This document shows positions 12,691 through 24,726 of a stretch of 64,000 bases of DNA, piece by piece; the first letter of the stretch is position 1; the number at the start of each line of letters is the position of its first letter. The stretch is taken from NCBI GenBank assembly GCA_963402885.1, contig OY727096.1, forward strand, positions 20,193,820 through 20,257,819, read 5' to 3'. Made by a program: the position numbers and the translations under genes. The notes under the pieces are model-generated. The model did no database searches, had not been told where the DNA came from, and saw nothing but the letters and a program-made list of their open reading frames with translations. This DNA is from Antedon bifida. Taxonomy: Eukaryota > Echinodermata > Crinoidea > Comatulida > Antedonidae.

Positions 12691-13499
12691 TGTATGAAAT
12701 TTGCCAAAAATTGGGGAGTTTTGATTTATACACAAATTTCATTTAAATAATAGGATTTTAAACCTGCAGAGTCTAAATTTATCCTCGATTGGAATTATAC
12801 TTTAATAGCATGAGATTAAAATCGGTCATAACGTTAGTGTAATTTTCCATTTTGCTTCTTCTCTTGCCAATTAGATCCTGGAATGACGCCACCTTATTAA
12901 TTTTTTTCTTAAGACACAACTCCATCTTAATAATCACCGCAATTTCTGTCTTTTTTTTTACAAGTTTGTTTATGGTGCTGTTTTTTAACTTCCAACCTAT
13001 GTATTTTTTTCCTTTTAAGATGTATTTTACTAAGATACATTAAAGTATTTTTGATCGAACCATACCATATTATGAATTTGATAGAACGCATAAATTTATT
13101 TCGAAAATTCTCTTGGGTATCGATTCACATGCTCATATATAGAATTACAGTTAAAGTAATAAATTAGTTTTCAGTAAATCACAATCTCAAGAAAATTTCT
13201 TCATTCATTCATTATACAAATCTTGTGATGTACACATCACCACTCAAGATGAGGGTCTTGAAATCTGTTTGAGATATTTTGAAATTTGTTTTGGACAATT
13301 TTTGCGTGGTTGAAGCACTTGTCATCATTTCCATCGTTTTCATTTTCAGGGAATTAAATTTGAATGCTACTCCTAAAGGGTGGTTGTCAATAAGCAAACA
13401 CTAATTGGTCTGTCATAAAAGGGAGATATAAATCCCATGTGCTATCAGTATTAATGGAATTATACAGAAAAGACATGAGTGAGTTTTTAAATTGTGTTT
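12691..13499. other. noncoding DNA upstream of the sulfotransferase gene
   Basis: No coding signal. This is probably intron or promoter-side sequence of the gene that follows, because a splice acceptor lies at its downstream edge. Confidence 0.4.
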
Positions 13500-13520
13500 T
13501 TTTTGTTTTATTATTTGCAG
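13500..13520 (+). other. probable 3' splice site of a 5' UTR intron
   Basis: A pyrimidine-rich run leads into TTATTTGCAG ending at 13520, a good eukaryotic acceptor. The 156 bases between it and the ATG at 13677 contain in-frame stops, so the exon would start in the 5' untranslated region and contain the whole coding sequence. This is inferred; no donor or transcript is visible. Confidence 0.4.
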
Positions 13521-13676
13521 GTTTGTATAGTGTCTTCTATTGAGAAGGGTGACGGGAATTGTGGAGACGATTGCTAAATGGAAACAACAATTTGCTAGCT
13601 AAATGGAAACAATGAAGACTGTTAAATAACATGTCAATTAACAATTTATGGTATTGATAGTTAAAACTTGGGAAAC

Positions 13677-15059
13677 ATGTCTCTTATTAATAAGAAGATA
13701 CTTATTCTTTCGTGCTGTGCTTTAACGCTGTTGATGATATCCTACGTATCGCTTCGGTTGAATGACAGTACAGAAGCTGGCTTTCAGAACGATAGAAAAA
13801 GACTTTCATATCGCAAAAAGGCGATTCTACGCAATCCTGCTCTAAATAACAAAATACAAAAACCTCTTCTTGATAAGCCTTTAAGTCGATCTTCTGGAAA
13901 CCGAGAAAATAATACATCAGGAGAGTTATCATACGGAGAATATGTTAAAACAAAACAGTTAAATCTTGATACTCCAGCTGTACAGTATCTAAATCATAGT
14001 TCTACTACTAAGCAAAAAGATCTTGTGGAGTATTTAGTGGAAACAAAAGATCCTCGATCTGAACGTCTAATTAAAAAGTTGTACTCCACAATAAGTGATG
14101 ATTTGTATCAAAAATTGTTTACAAAAATTAAAAGAATAGAGGAAGCAAAGCATATAACATTTAGAAATTTACCTTTTCAAAAACAATGGAAGGTGTTGAT
14201 ACCAACAATGAAAGAGCTCGGGTACGAACAGAGGTTACCAAGGGTTATTAATATTGGTTCGAAAAAGAGCGGAACAAACGCATTTGGGTTCTTTTTTCAA
14301 CAACATCCGCAAGTATGCCACTCGCTCGGAAACGAGGTTCATTACTTTGATTGGAATCATGAAAAAGGTACGGCGTATTACAAGTCAAGAATGGGCTTTG
14401 CAACTGGAAACCAATTTAGTTTTGAGAAAACGCCGCGGTATTTTGTAACAGAAGATGCACCGTTATTTATATTAGAAGAACTTCCAGAAGATATTAAATT
14501 TATTTTATGTGTTAGAGATCCAGTAGACCGCGCAATCTCAGATTTCCGTCACGAATCTGAGCTGACTGAAAGGCGCAATTCAAAGGGAAGAATAAACCAT
14601 GCAAAGTACTTGTCAAAAGATGGGCAAATTCAAGGCCTCAAATTTGAAAAATTGGTCATGACACCAAACGGAGAGGTCAATGCGTCAAATGAAATAATAC
14701 AAACAAGTTTGTATTCTAAACATTTAAAAAACTGGTTGAAATATTACTCCAGAGATAGGTTTTTGATTATTAACCATGATAATCTTCAAGATGATGCGTA
14801 CAATGAACTGAAGCGCGTAGAAATGTTTCTAGGATTGAAGCCATATTTCACAAAAGATATGTTTTACTACGATGAAAAGAGACACGGGTCTTGTATGAAA
14901 GGGAAACCTAGGCCATGCCCCGCAAAAAGTACCCCAGGCTTCTTACCAAAAGCGCAACTTAGCCCTTATATATCTAAAAAACTACATGATTTTTATAGAC
15001 CATACAATAATGAATTTTCTAAATTAATTGGTCAACGGTTTGATTGGATGGACAGATGA
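13677..15059 (+). CDS. heparan sulfate glucosamine 3-O-sulfotransferase-like protein
   Basis: A 460-residue single-exon reading frame. The start is the ATG at 13677 (AAC before it, in-frame stop at 13662); an upstream TTG is not credible. Residues 8-26 form a signal-anchor, so this is a type II Golgi membrane protein. A polar stem of about 165 residues follows, then the sulfotransferase domain from about 188 to the end. The PAPS 5'-phosphosulfate loop is IGSKKSGT (193-200). NEVHYFDW (219-226) holds the Glu220, His222 and Asp225 triad that matches the catalytic residues of HS3ST enzymes. RDPVDRAIS (280-288) gives the Arg and Ser that bind the 3'-phosphate. Cys406 and Cys414 match the family disulfide, and FDW lies near the C-terminus. 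It would transfer sulfate from PAPS to a glucosamine 3-OH of heparan sulfate. The substrate is inferred, since related carbohydrate sulfotransferases share these motifs. The stem is longer than in human HS3ST1. All catalytic motifs are intact. Confidence 0.88.
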   Translation: MSLINKKILILSCCALTLLMISYVSLRLNDSTEAGFQNDRKRLSYRKKAILRNPALNNKIQKPLLDKPLSRSSGNRENNTSGELSYGEYVKTKQLNLDTPAVQYLNHSSTTKQKDLVEYLVETKDPRSERLIKKLYSTISDDLYQKLFTKIKRIEEAKHITFRNLPFQKQWKVLIPTMKELGYEQRLPRVINIGSKKSGTNAFGFFFQQHPQVCHSLGNEVHYFDWNHEKGTAYYKSRMGFATGNQFSFEKTPRYFVTEDAPLFILEELPEDIKFILCVRDPVDRAISDFRHESELTERRNSKGRINHAKYLSKDGQIQGLKFEKLVMTPNGEVNASNEIIQTSLYSKHLKNWLKYYSRDRFLIINHDNLQDDAYNELKRVEMFLGLKPYFTKDMFYYDEKRHGSCMKGKPRPCPAKSTPGFLPKAQLSPYISKKLHDFYRPYNNEFSKLIGQRFDWMDR

Positions 15060-15716
15060 CATCAGAAATAATACCTTTCTTTCGTTAATGCACACTATAC
15101 TCTTAATGGCAGGCCTACTAAAATACTACAGTATAACTCTCTGATTAATTCCTTCAAGCTTGCTGAGCCTCTCTGGAATCACGCATCTAATTGCAATTTG
15201 TTTTACAGTGTACAGCATACATTTATTTGTTTCTGTTTTATGCAAATTTTTATTGATCGAAGAAAGTTGTTTAACACGTCTTTATTTTGCTCTGGGGAGT
15301 AGCGCAAAATATGCTGTTCTTGCTATGCTAATTCTTAAATAAGTTTTGTTTTACAATTTATTTAACTAAAAGCAATTAACTTAATTTAACTTATCTATGA
15401 TTCTTATAAATATAAAATATTATAAGACTACATACAAGAATAGCATTTTCTATTTTCAACAAACTATTTTGCTAAAGAAATTTTTATAGCAGCCTGTATT
15501 TTTAGTGCAAATAATGTAAACAATACATTATGGACAATGAGTATATCATCTTTGCAAGTGTAACTTACTGAAGGAAAGTATAAGACAGTATGTTGTGATT
15601 CTCTGACCTCACAGCCGCGGCGTAAATAAATAAAAAGTAAGGAAATAATTTATATTTTATCAAAGACTATGGCAGGCCTAGTCTTGCTTTCATGTTGTCT
15701 TTCGAAATTGCTTCAT
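15060..15716 (+). other. 3' flank of the sulfotransferase gene
   Basis: Probably 3' untranslated region. An AATAAA word lies at 15625-15630, a possible but unproven poly(A) signal. A small hydrophobic frame at 15160-15342 lacks homology and is not called. The stretch ends at a transposon left palindrome. Confidence 0.4.
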
Positions 15717-18700
15717 TAGGTGATCATTTAGAATAAAATGATCACCTATTGTTATTGTATAAAATCTTTATTAGGTGATCATTTAGAATAAAATGATCAC
15801 CTATTGTTATTGTATAAAATCTTTATTATTATTTTTCTTTTTTTTTTTCTTTTTATTGTTTCTGTACACTATTTTGTGTAACAATTATCTCAAAAAGTTT
15901 AATGTCAATGATTACAAAAATTTCAGAATATCTTTCAAATAATATAACTTAATCCTAATAAGCTTTCCAGCGTGATCACTCATCCGTGACGACATTTATA
16001 CGCCATTTTGCGAAATCACATTATCAATCATATCTCCATAATTCATTATCACATATTAATGAAATTCACTACACGTAAACTTCAGATCAAGGGTAAAAAT
16101 ATTAGCAAATAAAAACGCACGCGCACGTAGGTTCATGCGCGTGATATCGCGCGTTAAAAATTTAAAACGCTCAAAATTAAGTTTTGATCAATTTAGAGCA
16201 TGAATTAGGCCATTTGCGTGTTTCAATAAATTACTGCGCAAAAATGCGTTTTTGCGCGCGCGATACTTAAAAAGCGTAAAAAATATGAATTTTTTTTACA
16301 AATCTCATTCTACTCACCATCCTTAGTACATTCACCAAATTTGAGTCAGTTCCGACTTAAAATAACGCTATACGAGCACGTTAAAAATGACAAAATGCGC
16401 ATATTAATTTTACAAAAGTTCTGAAAATGGTGAAAAATAGGTCTTTTTTAAAATGAAAATAATTCTTCAGAATGCAAGATGACCCCCGATTTTTTTAACT
16501 TATTCTGGAAGCCATTGAGTTGTAGATATGAATTCATGTACACACTTTACGTACAAAATGTTTTGACGTCATCAAATGGCCACTTGAATTTAAAAATTAG
16601 GATTTGTTATCTTTTTGTGTAGATTATCACATTCAACAGAGCGCATCTTGGTTATGTGTGCTCGAATTTCGCACAACTTTCAGTATGTGCTTGCTTAATT
16701 AATTATCTTTATCATGAGTTGACACTATCTTCATTTTAATGACGTCATCACGCGTAAAAACTTGAATAACGTAGGCCGTGTAATTTCACCTTCGCAGTAA
16801 ATTTGAATATCTTACAGCTCTTCAGAATTGAAGGTTACCTTGATGATTATAATTTATTATGAAAGCTGATGAAATGTAGATATTAATTCATATAAAAATT
16901 AAGCCTATCGGATGTTGTGACGTTAACATATGGCCAGTTGAAGTGAAAAAGTAGTTTTTTCATATTTTTCGTCAAAGTTATACACAATTCAAAGAGCGCG
17001 CACAGCGCTTCTACGTGCCAAATTTTTTTCCAAATCTTATATTTTTTTGCTCAATTAATTATCTTTCGAAATTGTCATCTTAAAGTTTAGTTTGATAACG
17101 TCATCATGCCAAAAAATTAGAACATGTGTGTCCCGTAATTTCACCTATGCTACACTGTATATAGATATACAGTATATACTGTACATATTGTATATGGCAT
17201 ATAGGCACAACTCAGCACTATAAGCATATAATAGGATGGCATACATCAACATTTTCCGATCGTATGTTAACGTACGTGCATGTTTAAAAAAAATTAATTT
17301 CAGTAAAATGATAAAAATGATCACCTATAATTCGTCAAAGTGACGAATTAAATTCTAGTTATTATTTTTTTTCTTTTTTTTTTTTTTCTTTTTATTGTTT
17401 CTGTACACTATTTTGTGTAACAATTATCTCAAAAAGTTTAATGTCAATGATTACAAAAATTTCAGAATATCTTTCAAATAATATAACTTAATCCTAATAA
17501 GCTTTCCAGCGTGATCACTCATCCGTGACGACATTTATACGCCATTTTGCGAAATCACATTATCAATCATATCTCCATAATTCATTATCACATATTAATG
17601 AAATTCACTACACGTAAACTTCAGATCAAGGGTAAAAATATTAGCAAATAAAAACGCACGCGCACGTAGGTTCATGCGCGTGATATCGCGCGTTAAAAAT
17701 TTAAAACGCTCAAAATTAAGTTTTGATCAATTTAGAGCATGAATTAGGCCATTTGCGTGTTTCAATAAATTACTGCGCAAAAATGCGTTTTTGCGCGCGC
17801 GATACTTAAAAAGCGTAAAAAATATGAATTTTTTTTACAAATCTCATTCTACTCACCATCCTTAGTACATTCACCAAATTTGAGTCAGTTCCGACTTAAA
17901 ATAACGCTATACGAGCACGTTAAAAATGACAAAATGCGCATATTAATTTTACAAAAGTTCTGAAAATGGTGAAAAATAGGTCTTTTTTAAAATGAAAATA
18001 ATTCTTCAGAATGCAAGATGACCCCCGATTTTTTTAACTTATTCTGGAAGCCATTGAGTTGTAGATATGAATTCATGTACACACTTTACGTACAAAATGT
18101 TTTGACGTCATCAAATGGCCACTTGAATTTAAAAATTAGGATTTGTTATCTTTTTGTGTAGATTATCACATTCAACAGAGCGCATCTTGGTTATGTGTGC
18201 TCGAATTTCGCACAACTTTCAGTATGTGCTTGCTTAATTAATTATCTTTATCATGAGTTGACACTATCTTCATTTTAATGACGTCATCACGCGTAAAAAC
18301 TTGAATAACGTAGGCCGTGTAATTTCACCTTCGCAGTAAATTTGAATATCTTACAGCTCTTCAGAATTGAAGGTTACCTTGATGATTATAATTTATTATG
18401 AAAGCTGATGAAATGTAGATATTAATTCATATAAAAATTAAGCCTATCGGATGTTGTGACGTTAACATATGGCCAGTTGAAGTGAAAAAGTAGTTTTTTC
18501 ATATTTTTCGTCAAAGTTATACACAATTCAAAGAGCGCGCACAGCGCTTCTACGTGCCAAATTTTTTTCCAAATCTTATATTTTTTTGCTCAATTAATTA
18601 TCTTTCGAAATTGTCATCTTAAAGTTTAGTTTGATAACGTCATCATGCCAAAAAATTAGAACATGTGTGTCCCGTAATTTCACCTATGCTACACTGTATA

Positions 18701-18898
18701 TAGATATACAGTATATACTGTACATATTGTATATGGCATATAGGCACAACTCAGCACTATAAGCATATAATAGGATGGCATACATCAACATTTTCCGATC
18801 GTATGTTAACGTACGTGCATGTTTAAAAAAAATTAATTTCAGTAAAATGATAAAAATGATCACCTATAATTCGTCAAAGTGACGAATTAAATTCTAGT
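15717..18898 (+). mobile_element. type A element A2, interrupted by A3
   Basis: The left end is 15717-15771; the body resumes at 17360 after A3 and ends with CTAGT at 18894-18898. Joining 15771 to 17360 restores CTTTATTATTATTTTT as in uninterrupted copies. A2 and A3 share the same variants (CAATAAATTAC, GCGCATATTAA, ACACACTTTACG), so host and guest are nearly identical and the insertion is young. Confidence 0.85.
15772..17359 (+). mobile_element. type A element A3 nested in A2
   Basis: A complete 1588-bp unit with left palindrome, T tract, core, right hairpin and CTAGT at 17355-17359. It is inserted directly behind the left end of A2 in the same orientation. The CAATAAATTAC variant puts a stop in the second codon of the frame that stays open in some other copies. 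Confidence 0.87.
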
Positions 18899-19040
18899 TT
18901 TCCATTTGTTTTATTATGAGATTTTAACCAGATTAGTATCATATCAAAATTATTCTACTGCAGTAATTACATTTTGTTTACTGTGTTTATGCAATTATTT
19001 AGGGGGTAATCATACACATTGTTTATTGTTTATTGCAGTA
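18899..19040. other. AT-rich noncoding DNA
   Basis: Right flank of A2; no feature seen. Confidence 0.4.
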
Positions 19041-19135
19041 TTTATTTATTTATTTATTTGGAATTACACCTTTAGATCGGTGGCACACTTAGTACAAAGG
19101 TGCATCCTTCACAATAACATTATAAAATATAACAA
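19041..19135 (-). mobile_element. possible 3' tail of a non-LTR retroelement
   Basis: On the minus strand, GGTGTAATTCC is followed by five AAAT units (complement of 19041-19059), a layout typical of CR1/L2/RTE-type 3' ends with short tandem tails. No coding part is recognisable upstream on that strand, so this would be an extremely short 5'-truncated copy. It may be only a microsatellite. Confidence 0.35.
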
Positions 19136-20181
19136 ATAATTTACATACAGAAAAGTATATAGGCAAAAAACAACTATCAACCCCTACCCTATCCCCCACC
19201 CCTCCGCACCACCCCAACCGATTTTAATCGATACATACTGCAGTAAAAAATGCAGTTTTTGCAGTAACTGCAGTAGAACAATTTTTATCCCTTAGTTTTA
19301 TATAGTTTTATTATACTATATTGTACATTTTAACCTTTGTATTTTATCGTTAGGATTATGAGATATTTTATGTCTTTGTTAATGTTAGGGACCGTGTCAA
19401 ACTACACCCTTAACCTGTGCAAAACCGAGGACTGGCAAAATCTAATGTTTATATTTTCAGTGACTCATTGCCATAGACTTGACATAAACTAAAAGGATAC
19501 ATTATTGCAGTAGTTACTGCATCAACTGCAGTAAAGTCATGTTTACCCAGTGTTTATGAATGTTTTTTTTTCTCTATTATCGAGCACAAGTTTTTTTGCT
19601 TCAAAATCAAATCTTTATTTAATATTTCGTATTCATAACTTTGCTTGCCTTGTTAAAAACATATACTTTGACTTTTATATACTTAATTTTAACCAAAATT
19701 TTATTGATGTTTTATTAACATTAGTTATGCCTACTCAACTACTTAAATACATTATTGAATCGTTAATGTAGATTTTTGTAATATTAACAAAAATATATAA
19801 TTTTACTGTTATAAATTTATATAAAATTGTTTCTATTTTCTGTATAATTTTTAATATTAGTTAGATATTAGTATGGATGAATATATGTATATTTTTAAAA
19901 ACTTTCATTTAACATGCTTATTTATGACATTATTTCCTACCTACCTATGTAAAAATGTAGTTCAAAGTCTTAGTAGTAGTTTAGGTGTCCCACCAACATG
20001 AAATCAAGCCCCCTTTAATTAGGCCTACAGGACATTGTCAGCAGAATTTCATCTGCTTTGGTATGAATGCAGTTTCAATATTTGCGCTTACCTAATAGGT
20101 AATAGCCATTATATAAATCTCTAGATCTGCCGTTAAGGAAAAATCTTGTTTTTCTGTGGGTCACATTCTCCTTATCTATAT
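19136..20181. other. AT-rich noncoding DNA
   Basis: Contains several CTGCAGTA words (19238-19270, 19505-19535) but no gene or defined repeat. Confidence 0.45.
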
Positions 20182-20379
20182 AAGGGTTTAATGTCATCAT
20201 CACAAAATTATTCAACAAAGCTAAAATGTGTTATATAAGGGTCTGGCCACACCTGCTAAAATGATCTGAGATTGTAGGACATTTTAAGGGTTTAATTTCA
20301 TCACTACAAATTTATTCAACAAAAGCTAAAATGTGTTATAAGGGTCTGGCCACACCTGCTAAAATGATCTGAGATTGTA
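20182..20379 (+). repeat. diverged tandem duplication of about 95 bp
   Basis: AAGGGTTTAATGTCATCATC ... GAGATTGTA (20182-20276) is repeated at 20286-20379 with a few substitutions and small indels. The shared word GGTCTGGCCACACCTGCTAA is identical in both. Confidence 0.85.
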
Positions 20380-20607
20380 TTTTATATATTTGAAACATAT
20401 GTATTGTATTATTTATGTTATAACATTTCAATGTTATTGGTGTATCCGCACTCATGCATAGTGAAATAAAATAAACAGGAAATTTTTAATATTATGCTGG
20501 TGTTGTGGTATCTATTGTGACTACTGAATACAAAATCAAAATACTTCAGTTTGTATTCAATTATAGAATTCAAGCTGTTTTCTCTAAAACGATTTTTATG
20601 CTGTCTT

Positions 20608-20726
20608 AAGCTCACACTATCAAACTAGTTTGATAAAAGTGTGACGTGCCCAAATATGGTAGTGATATAATATATCATCATGTCCATATATGGGCACATC
20701 ACATTTTGTTGTCGCATAAAGTTTGA
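20608..20726. mobile_element. palindromic MITE, family 1, right end lost
   Basis: It begins AAGCTCACACTATCAAACTA and holds the internal GTGCCCAAATATGG and CCATATATGGGCACATCAC words of the copy at 11837. After CATAAAGTTTGA the terminal GATAGTGTAGACAGAGCTT is absent. Confidence 0.7.
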
Positions 20727-20796
20727 GTTTTGTCGTCGTAAAAACGGTAGTAAGATTTGTATACAGTATCTTTCTAAAATGCTTGGTTCCTATTAT

Positions 20797-21005
20797 GCTT
20801 GGTTCCCACTAGAGACGCAACACAACGACGTAACGCAACGTAAGTGATTTGACCAATAACAAGCTATGGATTTATTGGACTGTCGCTTGTGATTGGTCAA
20901 CTCGTTTGCATTACGTCCTAGTGTGAACTAAAGCTTCAGAGACGCAACACAAGGACGTAGAGCAACGTAAGTGATTCGACCAATCACAAGCGATGGATCA
21001 TTCGA
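20797..21005. mobile_element. palindromic MITE, family 2, with adjacent partial copy
   Basis: The left part has AGAGACGCAACACAACGACG and GTAAGTGATTTGACCAATAA; the right part has CGCTTGTGATTGGTCAA and TTACGTCCTAGTGTGAAC, which are inverted matches. A second partial copy of the left half (GAGACGCAACACAAGGACG) starts at about 20939. A duplicated ATGCTTGGTTCC (20779 and 20795) flanks the left side and may be an insertion scar. Confidence 0.55.
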
Positions 21006-21469
21006 ACTCGTAGGCCTACTTTGCATCTAACGGCAGGTGAAATCGTACGATAAGTTGTTTATTCCGTTGTACATTCCCGCCGTGAATATTAACTGCAGGA
21101 CAGGATCTTCTACTGCAGTAAATTATGTTGCCATGTTACTCGGTAACAAAAACCTCTTTTGAATCTTCTACTTAGACGGATAAATAATTCATTACGTTTA
21201 TATGACAATATTTACTAAGTGACATTAATACAATTGTGCAATTGTATAAATTCAGAAGGAATCGACTCCGGGGGATATTTATAATGAATGTTATACATTA
21301 ACACCCACAGATTGGAGGAGGAGGAGAGCTTTGATTTAAGAACAAAATTAATTGGAGTGACGTTTATTACAATTAATCAAATGTCAATGCATCTCTTCTG
21401 CTTTTCATCAGTTCGGTAATTAAATAATTCATCATCTATATAGAGCACCAACCTACCTGAATATGCTAC
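21006..21469. other. noncoding DNA
   Basis: No gene or repeat is supported. Confidence 0.4.
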
Positions 21470-21745
21470 CCTCCAAACGAGATAAGAAATGCGGTACCGT
21501 ATCAATAAACAAGTTTAAGTCTGCTCTAAAAAAATATTTGACACCAAAAGAAAAACCTCAACGTTTTGTATAGTGGGCTATATTTTGTATTTATGTATAT
21601 ATTTGTTTAAACATACTTCATTCGGTTTTTTTCATATTATGTTTTTTATATGTGTATATGAGGGCCCCTTGATTGTCAGCATAATGCTGTTTTGGGTTAC
21701 CCACAATAAATAAGGTTTAATAAAAAATAATATAGGGTCTATCGT
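21470..21745 (+). mobile_element. 5'-truncated non-LTR retrotransposon 3' end
   Basis: A short frame from about 21478 reads RDKKCGTVSINKFKSALKKY and ends at a stop near 21570. It resembles the C-terminus of CR1/L2-like polymerases, where a conserved phrase of this kind closes ORF2. About 150 bp of 3' untranslated sequence follows, ending in repeated AATAA words at 21708-21735. Everything 5' of this is missing. Confidence 0.55.
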
Positions 21746-22382
21746 ACTGTGCAGGTTGGTAGGTGATGCAATCACGGATAGGCAAGAGGTTGATAATGAA
21801 AATTTAAAAAAACAACAAAAAACGATGTAAAAGCATGAAAAATCGATTGTGAATCTCGGACACAGCTTGATTCGTTGAGCCGTCGAGTAGGCCTACTTAT
21901 AAGATCGAATCTAAGATCATGGAGGATAAAACCTATGCGAAATCAATTATGGTGGAATAACTTCGGATCAATCATTTATAGGCCTATAGGTTATTTCGTC
22001 GATATCCGATCAAAACATTATATCGGCGCCTGCACGTACAGCATGTTACCCCTTTTTAGACTCAGCAAGTAGGCCTAGTACCATTTTTAGTACTTTCGAT
22101 CTATTGGATCAACCAAAAAGAATTCTCTTCTAGACTCAGAGATCGTATGCCGCCAAAATTCTACAATAATAATTAATTGTTTGATGGTGGATAACAATAT
22201 TATGATTTTAAAATCATTACTCAAACCATTATGGCATTCACAAAAATGGACCTTTTTTAAACATAAGTCATTCTTTAAACAAAGAGGTCCCTCACATAAA
22301 AAAAAGAAAAAAAAAAAGATTCCTCGAAAAAGTTGTATTTTTTTAGCAACTAACGGGTCCTTATTAGAATAAATAAAATATA
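21746..22382. other. noncoding DNA
   Basis: No gene is supported. The minus-strand frame at 22087-22401 is driven by an A-rich run and has no domain pattern. Confidence 0.45.
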
Positions 22383-22895
22383 GAATTAGATTTAAACACA
22401 TAAAGTGTCGTCTTTTTGGCCGGGTGAAGAAAGATGGGCATTATTGGTAATATGGCCACTAACATAGGGTTGGTTGAGCATGAAGGAGAACTTTACAATA
22501 ACCGAAGATCATGTGTGAATTTTATTATAATAATAATAATTATAATCGGGCCGTTGTCTAGACTAAAATTGCCGTCCTAATTTGTGTAATTGTATTGAAC
22601 TCAGTTTTAAATTATGATTCGATCATAAAATTAATGATAAGTAGGCCTATTATAATGATAAAGAATGAATTAGATTAAAACACTAAACATTGTCCTTTTG
22701 GCCGATTGGGTGAAAGATATATAATATTGTAAATGGCCAATAAATGTAGGCCTATGTGGCTGAGCATGAAAGGAGAAGATTCGTGAATGTTATTAATATA
22801 ATCGGGCCGTTGTCTAGACTGAGATTGCCGCCCAGTTCTAATTTGTGAACTAAGTTTTTATATGATTATTCGATCATAAAATATTTAATGATGGC
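22383..22895 (+). repeat. diverged tandem duplication of about 283 bp
   Basis: Copy one starts GAATTAGATTTAAACACATA at 22383; copy two starts GAATTAGATTAAAACACTAA at 22666. Both contain TTTTGGCCG, TGAGCATGAA, AATCGGGCCGTTGTCTAGAC and ATTCGATCATAAAAT in that order. Indels of several bases separate them, so the duplication is old. Confidence 0.8.
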
Positions 22896-22921
22896 GCTAT
22901 GTAAAAATTTGCCTGATACTG

Positions 22922-23039
22922 ATGATAGAATGTCGGAACGTAGCGTAACGTAACGTAACTGATCCATAGAGAGAAAAACTATGATAGAATGTCGGAACGT
23001 AGCGTAACGTAACGTAACTGATCCATAGAGAGAAAAACT
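22922..23039 (+). repeat. perfect 59-bp tandem duplication
   Basis: The 59 bases from 22922 are repeated without change from 22981. Each unit contains GTAGCGTAACGTAACGTAAC. Perfect identity suggests a recent slippage or duplication event, or an assembly artefact. Confidence 0.9.
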
Positions 23040-24389
23040 AAATTAGCAACATCTATCAACACTACATTATTAACATGGATATTGATATAAATAAAAAAAA
23101 AAAGCTATAGTGTAATACAGTATAAATAAATTATTATATGAATGTAAAATGTAATACAAAATTTAATAAAAACAATAAATAAAGAATGGCAATATGTTTT
23201 ATTCTATTGTGCTTCGTTCCAGTCCGCCGCGTCCGATTATTCTCTAATGATCATCTCCAAAGAAATGTTGACAGTCCGGTTTTTTTGTTGTGTTGCGAAG
23301 GTGAGAGAACATCAGTTCGTCTGCAAGAAGTACAGTATTGTAACTAGTTATTGAATAGAAATACCGTTTTTGGAATTCGGTTGAGGTATGTTTTTAAATT
23401 TTAAAATGCGCGTTCTGTATAGATTGTGTTGATAATTGTAAATATGAGTTGTTAATGAGATGCAGGCTAAAGAAGAGCTAGGCCTAGGCTAGACCTAGGC
23501 TAGCCATAGAGGCTACTAGAAGTTGACTCTGGCCACACACTGCGCATAGTGCAGGAGGAGGAGTGGCTTGATGAAATGACTTGCTGACTTACTAGGCCAT
23601 AGGCATCCTCATTTTCATCATCGGTAGCTAAAAAGTCATTGCGAATTTCAGTGATTACATTTAATAATAGGTTTTGTTGTTTAACAAATGCAATGGTCAT
23701 GGATGACTGAATTTGAATGAATTCTAATGAATTAAATGCTGGATTTATATATTTATTAAATAATAAATTAATATTTTGAATTTGAGTGAATACAATTTAA
23801 TTGGATAATGACATGACATGTGGCCCTGTTTTTTTTACATATTTATGGATAAACATGTATTGTATGGCAGTCTTTTAATTATTAAAAATCAAATAAATGA
23901 ATAAGCAACAATATTTACAACCAATAATTATGGATGACAACTGTAAAGTAGGTCTACAATATAGCATGCCTAGGGTCATCCTACCATCATCTACCTAACT
24001 GTAGAAGAATACATGAATAAAGTGATTATAATTAGATATGACAATTCTGAATGAATTGCTTTGATACCTTGAAGCCAAGATATTTAAAGTCACAGCTTAA
24101 TCAAACAATTCTTACTATGATTTTTGATGGGGATCTTTAATATTTGCAGTTAGAAAAATGAATGTAGAATTTAGCATTAGTTGCTCTCTGTCAAACCTTA
24201 TATATACTGATACATGGGTTCTGTAGTGTGTAGGTTCGACCAGCCATTAACATCCAAAATTGATAGCCTAGCTTTGAATTACAAAGTGGTTACTTTACAT
24301 TAAAAGAAAATTTAATATATACATTAAGTCTATGAAATTAATATTTTGAAAAATCATTTAGGTATACAATTTTCTGTTTGGTGCCTTCA
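23040..24389. other. noncoding DNA with one weak minus-strand frame
   Basis: The only candidate is a 66-codon minus-strand frame (23700 to 23500) whose translation has ordinary protein-like composition (for example QQNLLLNVITEIRND) but no recognised domain. It is too short to call a gene, though it could be an exon. The rest is AT-rich with TAGGCCTA words near 23480. Confidence 0.35.
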
Positions 24390-24532
24390 AAGCTCTGTCC
24401 ACACTATCAAAACTAGTTTGACAAAAAATGTTTGATGTGCCCAAATATGGTGGTAATATGACATCATCATGTGCATATAGGGGCACATCACAGTTTTTTG
24501 TCACATAAAGATTGATAGTGTAGACAGAGCTT
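24390..24532. mobile_element. palindromic MITE, family 1, intact copy
   Basis: The ends are AAGCTCTGTCCACACTATCA and TGATAGTGTAGACAGAGCTT, inverted with one mismatch. The interior has GATGTGCCCAAATATGG and GGGGCACATCAC. It is 143 bp, slightly shorter than the copy at 11837. Confidence 0.8.
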
Positions 24533-24726
24533 AAGGTTTGTCAGCAAGTATTACCACATTTTAAGAAGGTTCAAAATACTCTAATAATGAAATTATATTG
24601 CTGTAATTCATATTCATTCATATTAAAGTAGTCTTCATCTTAATTATATGTATTGATGCATTTTGCAAACTAATTCTGAAATTTAATAAAGTGGTATATA
24701 AATGTGTTTCACAGATGTTCTCTAAT
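24533..24726. other. AT-rich left flank of the transposon array
   Basis: No feature is seen. From 24727 onward no single-copy DNA is visible. Confidence 0.4.

Noticed and set aside
15160-15342. Small hydrophobic frame downstream of the sulfotransferase
   Set aside because: Short, no recognised family, and in the likely 3' untranslated region.
22087-22401. A 104-codon minus-strand frame
   Set aside because: Low-complexity run of Phe from an A-rich tract, no domain pattern, and it overlaps an opposing A-rich frame.
23500-23700. A 66-codon minus-strand frame as a gene
   Set aside because: Composition is protein-like but there is no domain, no clear splice sites and no neighbour support. It is mentioned only as a possible exon.
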